This document shows, piece after piece, positions 26,896 to 34,813 of a DNA stretch of 64,000 bases. Under the pieces are notes generated by a model. It saw only the letters and a list, made by a program, of their open reading frames with translations, was not told where the DNA came from and did not search any database. The translations under genes were made by a program, and so were the position numbers. Numbering within the stretch: position 1 is the first letter of the stretch; each line of letters opens with the position of its first letter. The stretch comes from Streptomyces roseoverticillatus. Its GTDB lineage: Bacteria; Actinomycetota; Actinomycetes; Streptomycetales; Streptomycetaceae. Where the stretch lies: contig NZ_JOFL01000001.1 of NCBI RefSeq assembly GCF_000719265.1, forward strand, positions 248,001 to 312,000, in the 5' to 3' direction.

Positions 26896-27703
26896 AGGAT
26901 TCTCCCCCCAGGACGGCGGCGCGCACGACGCGGCCCTCCGGTCCAAAGACACGTGCGCGCAGCGCCGACGGCGCGGCCCGCACATCGAATCGATCCCCAC
27001 TTGATCCCCATTGGCACGGCCCCCCGGCGGTCGTGCCTCCCCACCCGACCGCCTGCCGGATCCCCCCACGGCCCCGGACACCGATGCCCGTGACCGAGCC
27101 GCACGGCCGGAGCCGGACCGCACGGCGTAGCGCGGGCGCCGGGCACACGGATGCCACGGCATCGAGAGGCACTTGCGTCTCTCAACAGTCTCTCGACCGC
27201 CCAGGCATATAGTGCGCCATGCCCGGAGGTCTCGCTGGCTCACTGGCCCAGGAGCGGGGTGAACCCTTCGGCCGGTGGCCGGAATTGACCGCCTCGCGAT
27301 CATCTCGCACGGGACGGGCGGTTCGCTCGTGCGCGGTTGCCCGTGCGGCGGTGACCTGTGGGAACATGGTCGCGCGCCGCAGGCTCCCCGGCGTGCGCTC
27401 CCCGGCGCCCCAGGGGTCCCGGGAGCGGCGGACCGCGCCGAGATCGGCCTGATGAAGGCCGTCCGACTTTTCGCCTTTATCGCCCGATCAGCGTCTACAT
27501 CCCCCGGCTCCCGCCGCTGCTGATCTCGTGGCGCAGGAGGGCCCGCAGGACCCGGAGGCAACCGGAAGCAACTCCTCGCCCTCTAAGTAAGGTTACCCTC
27601 CTTCCGCTTGGCGATCTCTCCTCCGTTTTCCCCCTCCCGGTTTCCCCCTCCCGGCGGCCTCCCCTTCTTCCCCGGGCCGGGGTGCAAGAGGCAGGGTGGA
27701 GGC
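26896..27703. other. 808-bp intergenic region between divergent exopolysaccharide operon and epimerase gene
   Basis: No convincing gene is present. The minus strand should carry the promoter and leader of the exopolysaccharide operon. The interrupted palindrome ATCGAATCGAT (about 26984-26994) lies about 90 bp upstream of its start. The plus strand should hold the promoter of the epimerase gene at 27704. AGTAAGGTTACCCT near 27585-27598 looks like half an iron-regulator box. I see no c-di-GMP or c-di-AMP riboswitch signature here. Confidence 0.45.
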
Positions 27704-28720
27704 ATGAGGCTCTTGATACTGGGCGGCACGGAGTTCGCAGGCCGGGCCGTCGCCGAGGAGGCACTGGCCCGCGGCTGGCAGGTGACGGTCTTCCACCGGG
27801 GGCGGCACGCCCCGCCGGAGGGGGCGGCGGCCCTGCACGGCGACCGCACCGCGCCGGACGGCCTGCGCGCGCTCGGCCGCGGCGAGTGGGATGCCGTCGT
27901 CGACACCTGGTCGTGGGCACCATCGGCCGTGCGGGACGCGGCGCGGCTGCTCGCCGGACGCACCGGGCGGTACGCCTACGTCTCCAGCGGCTCCGTCTAC
28001 CGCTACCCCTCACCCGCCGGGCACGACGAGGACTGGCCCGTCGTCGACGGTTCACCGGACGCCGGGGAGGTGGAGTACGCGCAGGACAAGCGCGGCGGCG
28101 AGCTGGCCGCTCTCGCGTCCTTCGGCGACCGGGCGCTACTGGTGCGGGCCGGGCTGATCCTCGGCCCCGGCGAGAACCTGGGCCGGCTGCCGTGGTGGCT
28201 GGGCCGGATCGCCCGCGGCGGGCCCGTCCTGGCCCCCGGCCCGCGCGACCTCGGACTGCAGTTCATCGACGTGCGCGACCTCGCCGAATGGACCCTGGAC
28301 GCGCTCGGAGCGGGGCTCGGCGGACCGTACAACCTGGTGAGCCCGCCCGGCCACACCACCATGGGCGAGCTGCTGGAGGCGTGCGTCCGGGTGACCGGCT
28401 CGGACGCCGAGCTGCGCTGGACCGCCCCCGAGCGGATCCTCGCCGCGGGCGTCGAGCCGTGGACCGACCTGCCGGTGTGGGTGCCGCCGGGCGAGCTCTA
28501 CGACGTACTGCACATGGGGGACTCTTCCAAGGCCGTCGCGGCGGGGCTGCGCTGCCGGCCCGCGGCCGGGACCGTGGCGGACACCTGGGCGTGGCTGGGG
28601 CGGATCGGCGGCCGGGCGCCGCAGCGGCCGGACAGGCCGCCGCTCGGGCTGGACCCGGAGCGCGAGGCGGAGCTGCTCTGCCGCTCTGCGAGCACGGACA
28701 CCAATGTCAATATAAAGTGA
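27704..28720 (+). CDS. NAD-dependent epimerase/reductase (atypical SDR)
   Basis: This 338-residue protein starts at 27704 with GTGGAGG upstream. LLILGGTEFAGRAVAEEAL is a Rossmann motif with an unusual second Gly-rich turn (GTEFAG), typical of atypical SDRs related to isoflavone reductase-like proteins and chloroplast mRNA-binding proteins. The usual YxxxK is replaced by an YAQDKRGGE region, so it may bind NAD(P) without classical epimerase chemistry. It transcribes away from the exopolysaccharide operon. The last codons (DTNVNIK) lie in a sharply AT-rich patch. Confidence 0.85.
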   Translation: MRLLILGGTEFAGRAVAEEALARGWQVTVFHRGRHAPPEGAAALHGDRTAPDGLRALGRGEWDAVVDTWSWAPSAVRDAARLLAGRTGRYAYVSSGSVYRYPSPAGHDEDWPVVDGSPDAGEVEYAQDKRGGELAALASFGDRALLVRAGLILGPGENLGRLPWWLGRIARGGPVLAPGPRDLGLQFIDVRDLAEWTLDALGAGLGGPYNLVSPPGHTTMGELLEACVRVTGSDAELRWTAPERILAAGVEPWTDLPVWVPPGELYDVLHMGDSSKAVAAGLRCRPAAGTVADTWAWLGRIGGRAPQRPDRPPLGLDPEREAELLCRSASTDTNVNIK

Positions 28721-28809
28721 AAAACTGAAATAAGGGTTACATGGCTCAACCCCGACCGCTCCGACTCCCCTCTCTCCTGGAGACCGCCCTCCAAGAGGAG
28801 TGACTGCCC

Positions 28810-29943
28810 GTGGGCCTGACGTCCCCGACGTTCCAGCTCGTCCTCGTGCTCATCGCCGTCGCGGTGTGCGTGCTCGTCCTGTGGCAGTGGCCGCGCGCCG
28901 CGCGGAAGGGGCCGCTCGCGCTGGCCGGGCGCGTCGGCCTGCTCGTCCTGACGCAGGTGAGCATCCTGGCGGTCCTGCTCGTCGCCGCGAACAAGGAGTT
29001 CGGCTTCTACTCCACCTGGAACGAACTCCTGGGCCGCACGTCGAGCAGACAGGCCATGCAGCCGGGCACGGACGGCGGCAAGCGGCCGCCCGCGCTCGCC
29101 GTGAAGGGACAGGAGTCCATCGGCCTCAAGGGCACCCGCGAGAAGGCCGGGCAGGTGGACCGCATCGAGATCCGCGGCCCGGTGACCGGGCTGAGCATGG
29201 ACGGCTACGCCTACCTGCCGCCGGAGTACTTCCAGAAGGAGCACGAGAAGGAGAAGTTCCCGGTCGTGGTGGTGATCACCGGCCAGCCGGGGGTCTCCAA
29301 GAACCTCATCACCCAGCTCAAGGTCCCGCAGACCGCCTCCTCCGCCATCATGAAGAAGGAGATCCGGCCGACGATCTACGTACTGGTCCGGCCCTCGGTG
29401 GTCGCCGACCGCGACACCAACTGCACGGACGTGCCCGGCGGTCCGCAGGCGCTCGCCTTCTTCAACCAGGACCTGCCGCTGGCCGTGACCGACGTCTACC
29501 GCGCCTCCGGCGCCCCGGGCAGCTGGGGCGCCGTCGGCAACTCCACCGGCGGCTACTGCGCGTTGAAGCTCGCGATGACCAACCCCACGCGCTACGGCGC
29601 GGCCGCCGGCCTGTCCGCCGACTACTTCGCCCGGCAGGACGGCAGGACCGGCGACCTGTACGCCGGCAGCAAGGCGTACAAGAACGAGAACGACCTGACG
29701 TGGCGGCTGGAGCACATGCCCCCGCCGCCGGTGTCGCTGCTCCTGGCCACCAGCAAGAACGAGGACGACTACGAGCCCAGCCTGAAGTTCGCACAGAAGG
29801 CCAGGCCCCCGCTCAAGGCCGACAAGCTGGTCCGGGACGAGGGCGGGCACAACTTCCAGACGTGGCGCGAGGAGTACCCGGTGGTGCTCAAGTGGCTGGA
29901 CAAGGAGCTCAGGGCACTGGCGGACCGCAACGGCGGCCAGTAG
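28810..29943 (+). CDS. membrane-anchored esterase (alpha/beta hydrolase, mycolyltransferase/esterase-D like)
   Basis: This 377-residue protein starts at a GTG preceded by AGAGGAG. Two hydrophobic helices near residues 8-25 and 38-58 anchor it in the membrane. The rest is a secreted alpha/beta hydrolase with the nucleophile elbow GNSTGGY (GxSxG) and a C-terminal His in DEGGHNFQTW. An oxyanion region lies at VVVVITGQPG. This layout is common in actinobacterial esterases related to the antigen 85/esterase D family. The substrate is unknown. The gene begins 90 bp after the epimerase gene on the same strand. Confidence 0.88.
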   Translation: MGLTSPTFQLVLVLIAVAVCVLVLWQWPRAARKGPLALAGRVGLLVLTQVSILAVLLVAANKEFGFYSTWNELLGRTSSRQAMQPGTDGGKRPPALAVKGQESIGLKGTREKAGQVDRIEIRGPVTGLSMDGYAYLPPEYFQKEHEKEKFPVVVVITGQPGVSKNLITQLKVPQTASSAIMKKEIRPTIYVLVRPSVVADRDTNCTDVPGGPQALAFFNQDLPLAVTDVYRASGAPGSWGAVGNSTGGYCALKLAMTNPTRYGAAAGLSADYFARQDGRTGDLYAGSKAYKNENDLTWRLEHMPPPPVSLLLATSKNEDDYEPSLKFAQKARPPLKADKLVRDEGGHNFQTWREEYPVVLKWLDKELRALADRNGGQ

Positions 29944-30275
29944 CGCCGCCGTCCGCCGCGGGCGTACGGCGCGAGCGGGCCCGATGGATCCCAAGTGTCC
30001 GGATCAGCGCCACCCCTGTCGCATTCGGCGCTCTTGCCCCGCTGGTCACAGCGATGCTCGCTGGCCACAGAGATGAAGGCCGCGTACTGGAGGAAAGTGA
30101 CCACACCTAAGGATCAGAACGTTCCAGTTCCGTCCCAGAGCTTCCGTGCGCCCTGCTCGGCGACTTGTCGGTGTGCAGATAATGGGGGCCGCGTTCCGGA
30201 GGCCGGGCCCTGCGGCCCGTCGTCACCGGAACGCACCTCTGCACAAGATCACCTGGAACACCGATGGGGGCGTCA
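29944..30275. other. 332-bp intergenic region before the Lys-rich membrane protein gene
   Basis: The region contains a possible short reading frame (30097-30279) with GGAGG just before its GTG and an ATGA overlap with the next start, discussed separately. No other gene is supported. The sequence is less GC-rich around 30050-30120, which may mark a promoter for the gene at 30276. Confidence 0.4.
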
Positions 30276-30746
30276 ATGAACGCTGAGCTGATGGACGACG
30301 AGCGGCAGGCAGGTGCGGCGGCACCCGTCGTACGGCGGCGGTGGCAGCGGGCCCGCCGGGCGGCCGTCGTCGCGGCGCTCGCGCTGGGCGCCTCCCTGCT
30401 GGTCTCCCCGGCCTCCGCCCAGGGCACGGAGCAGGCCCGCCCGGCCGTCGTGACGGCCGTGGCCGAGCGTCAGGCCGAGGTGAGCACGGCGGCGGGCACC
30501 GCGCAGTCGGGTGCCGCGAACGCGCTCCAGGCCTCGCACGGCCACCACCGGTCCGCGAAGGACCACGTGACGACGGCGGCGAAGAAGCCGAAGAAGGACA
30601 AGGACAAGAAGAAGAAAAAGGGCTTCTTCAAGAAGCTCGGCATCTTCCTGATCATCGTGCTGATCCTGGTCGTGATCTTCATCATCGCGCTGATCGCCCT
30701 GGCGATCCACTTCATCCGGAAGGCCCTCAAGCGCCGCCGCGCCTGA
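30276..30746 (+). CDS. small exported protein with Lys-rich stretch and C-terminal membrane helix
   Basis: About 156 residues. An Arg-rich N terminus precedes a signal-like helix (AALALGASLLVSPASAQG). An Ala/Glu-rich middle follows, then a highly basic stretch (KKPKKDKDKKKKKGFFKK), and a very hydrophobic C-terminal helix from IFLIIVLIL to ALIALAIHF ending in a basic tail. It is probably a membrane protein with a short extracytoplasmic domain. I do not recognise a family. ATG 30264 in the same frame is an alternative start. A strong hairpin follows the stop. Confidence 0.75.
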   Translation: MNAELMDDERQAGAAAPVVRRRWQRARRAAVVAALALGASLLVSPASAQGTEQARPAVVTAVAERQAEVSTAAGTAQSGAANALQASHGHHRSAKDHVTTAAKKPKKDKDKKKKKGFFKKLGIFLIIVLILVVIFIIALIALAIHFIRKALKRRRA

Positions 30747-30763
30747 GGAACCGCCGGACGGGA

Positions 30764-30793
30764 GGGGGTACAGGGCCGTTGCCCCGTACCCCC
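30764..30793. terminator. bidirectional hairpin terminator between convergent genes
   Basis: GGGGGTAC at 30764-30771 pairs perfectly with GTACCCCC at 30786-30793, with additional GGG/CCC pairing inside the loop. It lies between the stop codons at 30746 (plus) and 30802 (minus), so it can serve both transcripts. Confidence 0.75.
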
Positions 30794-30801
30794 TTCGGCC
30801 G

Positions 30802-31377
30802 TCAGCTGACGGTCTGGTCGCCGTCGGGCACGTCCTGGACGGTCACGACGGCGCGCGGCTGCCCGAGGCCCGCCGCGACGGCCGCGGCGATGCCGCCGGG
30901 GTCGGGCGCCTCCGGGAAGGGCACGGCCTCGCCGTCCCCGTAGCTCTCGATGGCCTTGGTGAAGTAGCTCGGGTCCCAGGCGCCGACGGCGCCCCTGACC
31001 TCGACCGCGCGCACCGCACGGCCGCCGACCCGCTGCTTCAGCTCGGACAGGATGCGGTCGGAACGGAACTCGCCCGGCACCTGGAAGAGGCTGGCGTGGG
31101 CGCCCACGAGGCCGCGGTCGCGCAGCCGGACGGTCACGGTCAGGCAGCTGGTGACGCTCGGGTAGAGGAGGGTGCCGCCCGGGGCGGCCTCGCCGACCTG
31201 CCCCTCCGTGATCCTGACGGCGGCCGCCTTGCTGTGCGGACCGCCCGGGGCCTTCACGGCGACGCCGACGGCGGCCGGTGCGGGCGCCGGAGCCGCCTCC
31301 GCGGCCGTCGCGGCCGCGAGCTGCGCCCCTACGAGGAGGGCGACCGCACTTATTTTCGCAGTTGTTATCGCATTCAC
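30802..31377 (-). CDS. secreted protein of unknown function
   Basis: This 191-residue protein has a signal peptide (AVALLVGAQLAAATAAEA-AP) followed by a Pro/Ala linker and a globular part. Features include SCLTVTVRLRDRGLVGAH with a single Cys, and a C-terminal region PGGIAAAVAAGLGQPRAVVTVQDVPDG. No known domain is apparent. It ends 25 bp before the upstream HEAT-like gene begins reading in the same direction, so the two may or may not be co-transcribed; the intergenic gap between 31377 and 31402 is 24 bp. Confidence 0.75.
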   Translation of the reverse strand: MNAITTAKISAVALLVGAQLAAATAAEAAPAPAPAAVGVAVKAPGGPHSKAAAVRITEGQVGEAAPGGTLLYPSVTSCLTVTVRLRDRGLVGAHASLFQVPGEFRSDRILSELKQRVGGRAVRAVEVRGAVGAWDPSYFTKAIESYGDGEAVPFPEAPDPGGIAAAVAAGLGQPRAVVTVQDVPDGDQTVS

Positions 31378-31401
31378 GTGATCATTCTGCTCGTACGCCC
31401 G

Positions 31402-32826
31402 TCACACCGCGGTCTCCGGCCCGAAGCGGCTGCGGACCGCGGTCTGGACGTCGTCCTCCTCGGCCGGGTCCGCGGCGAGCCTGCGCAGCTGTTCGACGAC
31501 GCGGGCGTCGGCGGTGGTGGCGTGGTGCGCGGCGAGCTCGCGGGTTGTCTCCTCGCAGTCCCACAGGCACTCCACCGCGAAGCCGGTCGCGAAGGACGGG
31601 TCCGTCGCCGCCAGCGCCCGCGCCGTGCGGCCGCGCAGGTGCGAGGAGGACGTCTCCCGGTAGATGTGGCGCAGCACGGGCGCGGCGCAGGTGATCCCCA
31701 GGCGGCCGGCGCCCGGCACGAGGTCCCACAGGACCGGCGCGTCGGGGCCCTCGGCCCGGACCGTGCGGCGCAGGGCACCGAGGACCAGCGGCGCGTCGTA
31801 GGGCGCGCCGCGGGAGGCGAGCATGCCGGCGGCGGCGCCGCCGAGGGCGTCGGTGCGGTGGATCCAGGCGCGGGCTCGCTCCAGGGCGGCCGTGCCGCGC
31901 ATGCGCTCGAAGGCGGTGACGGCGGCCTCGGCCACGAGCGCGCCGGGATCGGCCGCGGCGGACTCGATGAGGTCGAGCGCCTGCGGGTCGTCGTGCTCGG
32001 CGAGGTAGCGCAGGGCGGTGGCACGGGCGGCCTCGGGGCCGAACGCGGCGGCCTCGATGATCTCCAGCCGGTCCTCGGGGCCCGCGACGGCGTTCAGGCA
32101 GCGGGTCGCGGGGACGTGGCGGAGCTGGGCGGGGTACAGGCCGAGGCCCTCCTGGGCCCAGTCGAGCACTTCGCGCACGCTCCAGCCGGGCCGCGGGCCC
32201 GACGGGCGCAGCTGGCGCTGCCAGCGGTCGAAGGAGCCCTGCTCCTGAGCGGCGCGCACCCGGGGGGCGGTCACGGGCGACTGCGTCTCGTCGGCCCACA
32301 GCCGCCAGGGGCGGGGCTCGAAGGCGTCGCGCACGGCCGCGGCGAGGTCCCGGTCGCCCTCCTGCCCCGCGGGGAAGCGGGCGAGGACGCTCTCGCCGAG
32401 GGCGAGCAGCCCGGCGTCGTCGTCGCGCAGGGCGAGCTCATCGAGGGCCCAGGCCCAGTTCGCGCCGGAGATCGCGTACCGCCGCAGGAGCAGCAGGGCG
32501 TCCTCGCGGCCGTACGAGGCGAGGTGGCCGAGGACGGCGAGGGCGAGGCCGGTGCGCTCCTCCGCGCTGTCGAGGAGGTCGTCGGCGCAGAAGAGGTGCC
32601 GTTCGAGCTCGCCGAGCCCGGCGTCGAGGTCCAGACACAGGCGCGCGTAGTAGAGGGAGCGGTTCTCCACCTGCCAGTCGCGCCTGGGGTCGCTGAGGAG
32701 GCAGTGGTGGAGCGCCGCGAGCGCCTCCGCCCGCGGCGCCGCGAGGGCATGCAGGGTCCCGTCGCCGCGGCCTCGCTGAAGGAGGCCGAGCAGGGTGCCG
32801 CTGGGCGCTATGTCTGGATCGAACAT
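31402..32826 (-). CDS. HEAT-repeat-like protein
   Basis: About 474 residues built of helical repeats, for example ATALRYLAEHDDPQALDLIESAAADP, VAEAAVTAFERM and HLRGRTARALAATDPSFATGFAVECL, which look like HEAT or PBS-lyase-type helices. There is no signal peptide, so it is probably cytoplasmic and mediates protein-protein contact. I chose ATG 32826 (FDPDIAPSGTLLGLLQRGRG) because this N terminus looks conserved, although an in-frame ATG lies at 32883. The secreted-protein gene follows 24 bp downstream on the same strand. Confidence 0.75.
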   Translation of the reverse strand: MFDPDIAPSGTLLGLLQRGRGDGTLHALAAPRAEALAALHHCLLSDPRRDWQVENRSLYYARLCLDLDAGLGELERHLFCADDLLDSAEERTGLALAVLGHLASYGREDALLLLRRYAISGANWAWALDELALRDDDAGLLALGESVLARFPAGQEGDRDLAAAVRDAFEPRPWRLWADETQSPVTAPRVRAAQEQGSFDRWQRQLRPSGPRPGWSVREVLDWAQEGLGLYPAQLRHVPATRCLNAVAGPEDRLEIIEAAAFGPEAARATALRYLAEHDDPQALDLIESAAADPGALVAEAAVTAFERMRGTAALERARAWIHRTDALGGAAAGMLASRGAPYDAPLVLGALRRTVRAEGPDAPVLWDLVPGAGRLGITCAAPVLRHIYRETSSSHLRGRTARALAATDPSFATGFAVECLWDCEETTRELAAHHATTADARVVEQLRRLAADPAEEDDVQTAVRSRFGPETAV

Positions 32827-33256
32827 GGGGTCAGCATCCGGTGCGGGGAGTCGGCTGGCAACGGGATTTCCGTCGTCCGGCATTCTTGCCGGTGTCCACC
32901 GGTGCTATGCGTGGTGAACAGGGGGAACTCGAGGTCGGTCGAGCGCCCCGCAGCCTACCTGGAGTGCGGGATTCCGCCGAGCCCTGTCCGTTTCGCCTCC
33001 TTTTCACCCCCTTACCGGTCCCTTCCCGACGCCTTCCGGCCCCCTTCTGACAGGTCCGGCCCCGGCGCACGCCCGGCCCGCCCCGAGGGGAACCCTCCCT
33101 CTTGAATTTTCCTGCCTCTGACATATGCCCTGGACACCACCGGATCGGGTGTTGCCAAAGCCCTTACAGGCCCTCTCCGCCTGTGCCAGAGTCGTTACGG
33201 CCCATCCCGCGGATCCTACGGAGCCGGCTGCGCCGCTCCCCCCATCGGAGTACGAC
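32827..33256. other. 430-bp divergent intergenic region before the PAS-SpoIIE gene
   Basis: The region separates the divergent HEAT-like and phosphatase genes. A promoter-like pair lies near 33103 (TTGAAT) and 33120 (CATATG, about 15-16 bp spacing) and would serve the phosphatase gene. I see no gene in the stretch. Confidence 0.4.
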
Positions 33257-34717
33257 ATGCCGTCCCCCCTCCACGCGGACTCCTCCGCAGCTCAGCCGCC
33301 CGAGCACGGCACGGTCGACGCCCTCATCTCGCAGACGCGGCGGCTGCGCGGCGGCCTCGATGCCGTGCGGCGCGCGGCGGCCGCCGGGGAGGAGCCGGAC
33401 GACGCCCACCGGCGGTGGCACCGCGCCCTGTGCGACCTGGCCGCCCACCACCTCGACGATCTCGGGGAGCACCTGGGCCAGCTCCGCGAGGGCCCTCCGC
33501 CGCCCGGCGGCACCGCCCCCGCGGGTGCGGTGCAGGCCCCGCCCGCCCCGCAGCCCGCCACCGCGCCGGGCCGGGCCGGCAGCGCGGAGTGGAATCTCCT
33601 CACCGACGAGGCCACCTGGTCCGAAGAGCTCTTCCAGCTCTTCGGCCGCCGCCCCGAGGACGGGCCCCTGACCCTGGACGAGCTGCCCTCCTGGCTGCTC
33701 GAGGAGGACCGGGGCCTGCTGACCACGATGGTCACCGGCTGCCTGGTGGACGGCAAGCCCATCGACGGCGAGTTCCGTATCGTGCGCGCCGACGGCTCGA
33801 CCCGTGCGGTGCACATGATGGGCGAGCCCGTCCTGGACGGCGACGGCGCCGCGACCTCCATGTGGGCCGTCTTACGCGACGTCAGCGAGCTGCGCCGCAG
33901 CCGCCGTGCCGTCGACGAGACGTCAGACTCCCTGCAGCGCCGCCGGCACCTCGCGCGGGCCGAGCACCGGATCGCGGTCGAGCTGCAGGAAGCCGTGCTG
34001 CCACCGTGGCGCGGCTCCCTGCGCTTCCCCCAGGGCGGCGCTCCGCAGTCCGACGGCGCCCCCGGCACCCTCGACCTCGCCGCCCACTACCTCCCTTCCG
34101 CCAGCAGCGCCCTCGTCGGCGGTGACTGGTTCGATGCCCTGGGCCTGCCCGGGGGGCAGACCCTCCTCAGCGTGGGCGGCCTCACCGGGCACGGCGTGGC
34201 CGCCACCTCCGGCATGGCCATGCTGCTCGGCGCGCTGCGCGGCATGGCCGTGACCGGCGCCGAGCCCGGCCCCCTCATGGGCTGGCTCAACCGCCTCCTC
34301 GACGCCTCCGCGCAGCCCGCCCTGGGCAGCGCCGTCTGCTGCCGTTACGACCCCGCGAGCCGCACCCTGGCCTGGTCCCAGGCGGGCCACCCCGCACCGC
34401 TGCTCTTCCGCGGCGGGAGGGGCCGTGCGCTGCAGCCCCCGGAGGGCATGCTGCTCGGGGCCGTCGCGGATGCCGCCTACGGGCAGGCCGAGGAGCTCCT
34501 GGAGCCCGGCGACGTCCTTCTCCTGCACACCGACGGACTCTCGCCCCACAGCGCGGGGCCGGTCGCCGGGACGGTCACCGACCGCCTGCTGGACCTCGCC
34601 CCACGGTTCACCGCGGCGAGATGCGCACAGGACTGCGTACGAGCCGTGCTGGAGGAGTTCGGCGGCAAGGAGCGCGAGGACGACGCCTGCCTGCTGATCG
34701 GCCGCATTAACGGCTAG
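33257..34717 (+). CDS. PAS-domain SpoIIE-type PP2C serine/threonine phosphatase
   Basis: The ATG at 33257 with GGAG six bases upstream gives 486 residues. A Glu/His-rich N-terminal region is followed by a PAS domain (WSEELFQLFGRRPEDGPLTLDEL to RDVSELRRSRRA). The C-terminal half is a SpoIIE phosphatase (GGDWFDALGLPGGQTLLSVGGLTGHG, GHPAPLLFRGG, DVLLLHTDGL, EDDACLLIGR) with the metal-binding Asp residues in place. Such proteins dephosphorylate anti-anti-sigma factors and so release or capture sigma factors. There is no HATPase kinase domain and no anti-sigma partner gene in the window. Confidence 0.93.
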   Translation: MPSPLHADSSAAQPPEHGTVDALISQTRRLRGGLDAVRRAAAAGEEPDDAHRRWHRALCDLAAHHLDDLGEHLGQLREGPPPPGGTAPAGAVQAPPAPQPATAPGRAGSAEWNLLTDEATWSEELFQLFGRRPEDGPLTLDELPSWLLEEDRGLLTTMVTGCLVDGKPIDGEFRIVRADGSTRAVHMMGEPVLDGDGAATSMWAVLRDVSELRRSRRAVDETSDSLQRRRHLARAEHRIAVELQEAVLPPWRGSLRFPQGGAPQSDGAPGTLDLAAHYLPSASSALVGGDWFDALGLPGGQTLLSVGGLTGHGVAATSGMAMLLGALRGMAVTGAEPGPLMGWLNRLLDASAQPALGSAVCCRYDPASRTLAWSQAGHPAPLLFRGGRGRALQPPEGMLLGAVADAAYGQAEELLEPGDVLLLHTDGLSPHSAGPVAGTVTDRLLDLAPRFTAARCAQDCVRAVLEEFGGKEREDDACLLIGRING

Positions 34718-34770
34718 ACGTGGCTGTTCCTACGGCTGCACGTACCGGAGACCGGACGTACCGACTGGAC

Positions 34771-34799
34771 GCCGGACACGTACGAGCCGGACACGTACG
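34771..34799. repeat. tandem 14-bp direct repeat
   Basis: GCCGGACACGTACG occurs at 34771-34784 and 34786-34799, with related ACGTACC copies just upstream (34738-34764). It lies between the convergent phosphatase and nsdA genes. It may be part of a terminator region or the result of slippage. Confidence 0.5.
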
Positions 34800-34813
34800 G
34801 GACATCCCGGCGG

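Noticed and set aside
27275..27523. 82-residue frame between the exopolysaccharide operon and the epimerase gene
   Set aside because: No ribosome-binding site and no recognisable protein features.
27575..27605. AGTAAGGTTACCCT as an iron-regulator (DmdR/IdeR) box
   Set aside because: Only one half of the palindrome is convincing; not enough to call an operator.
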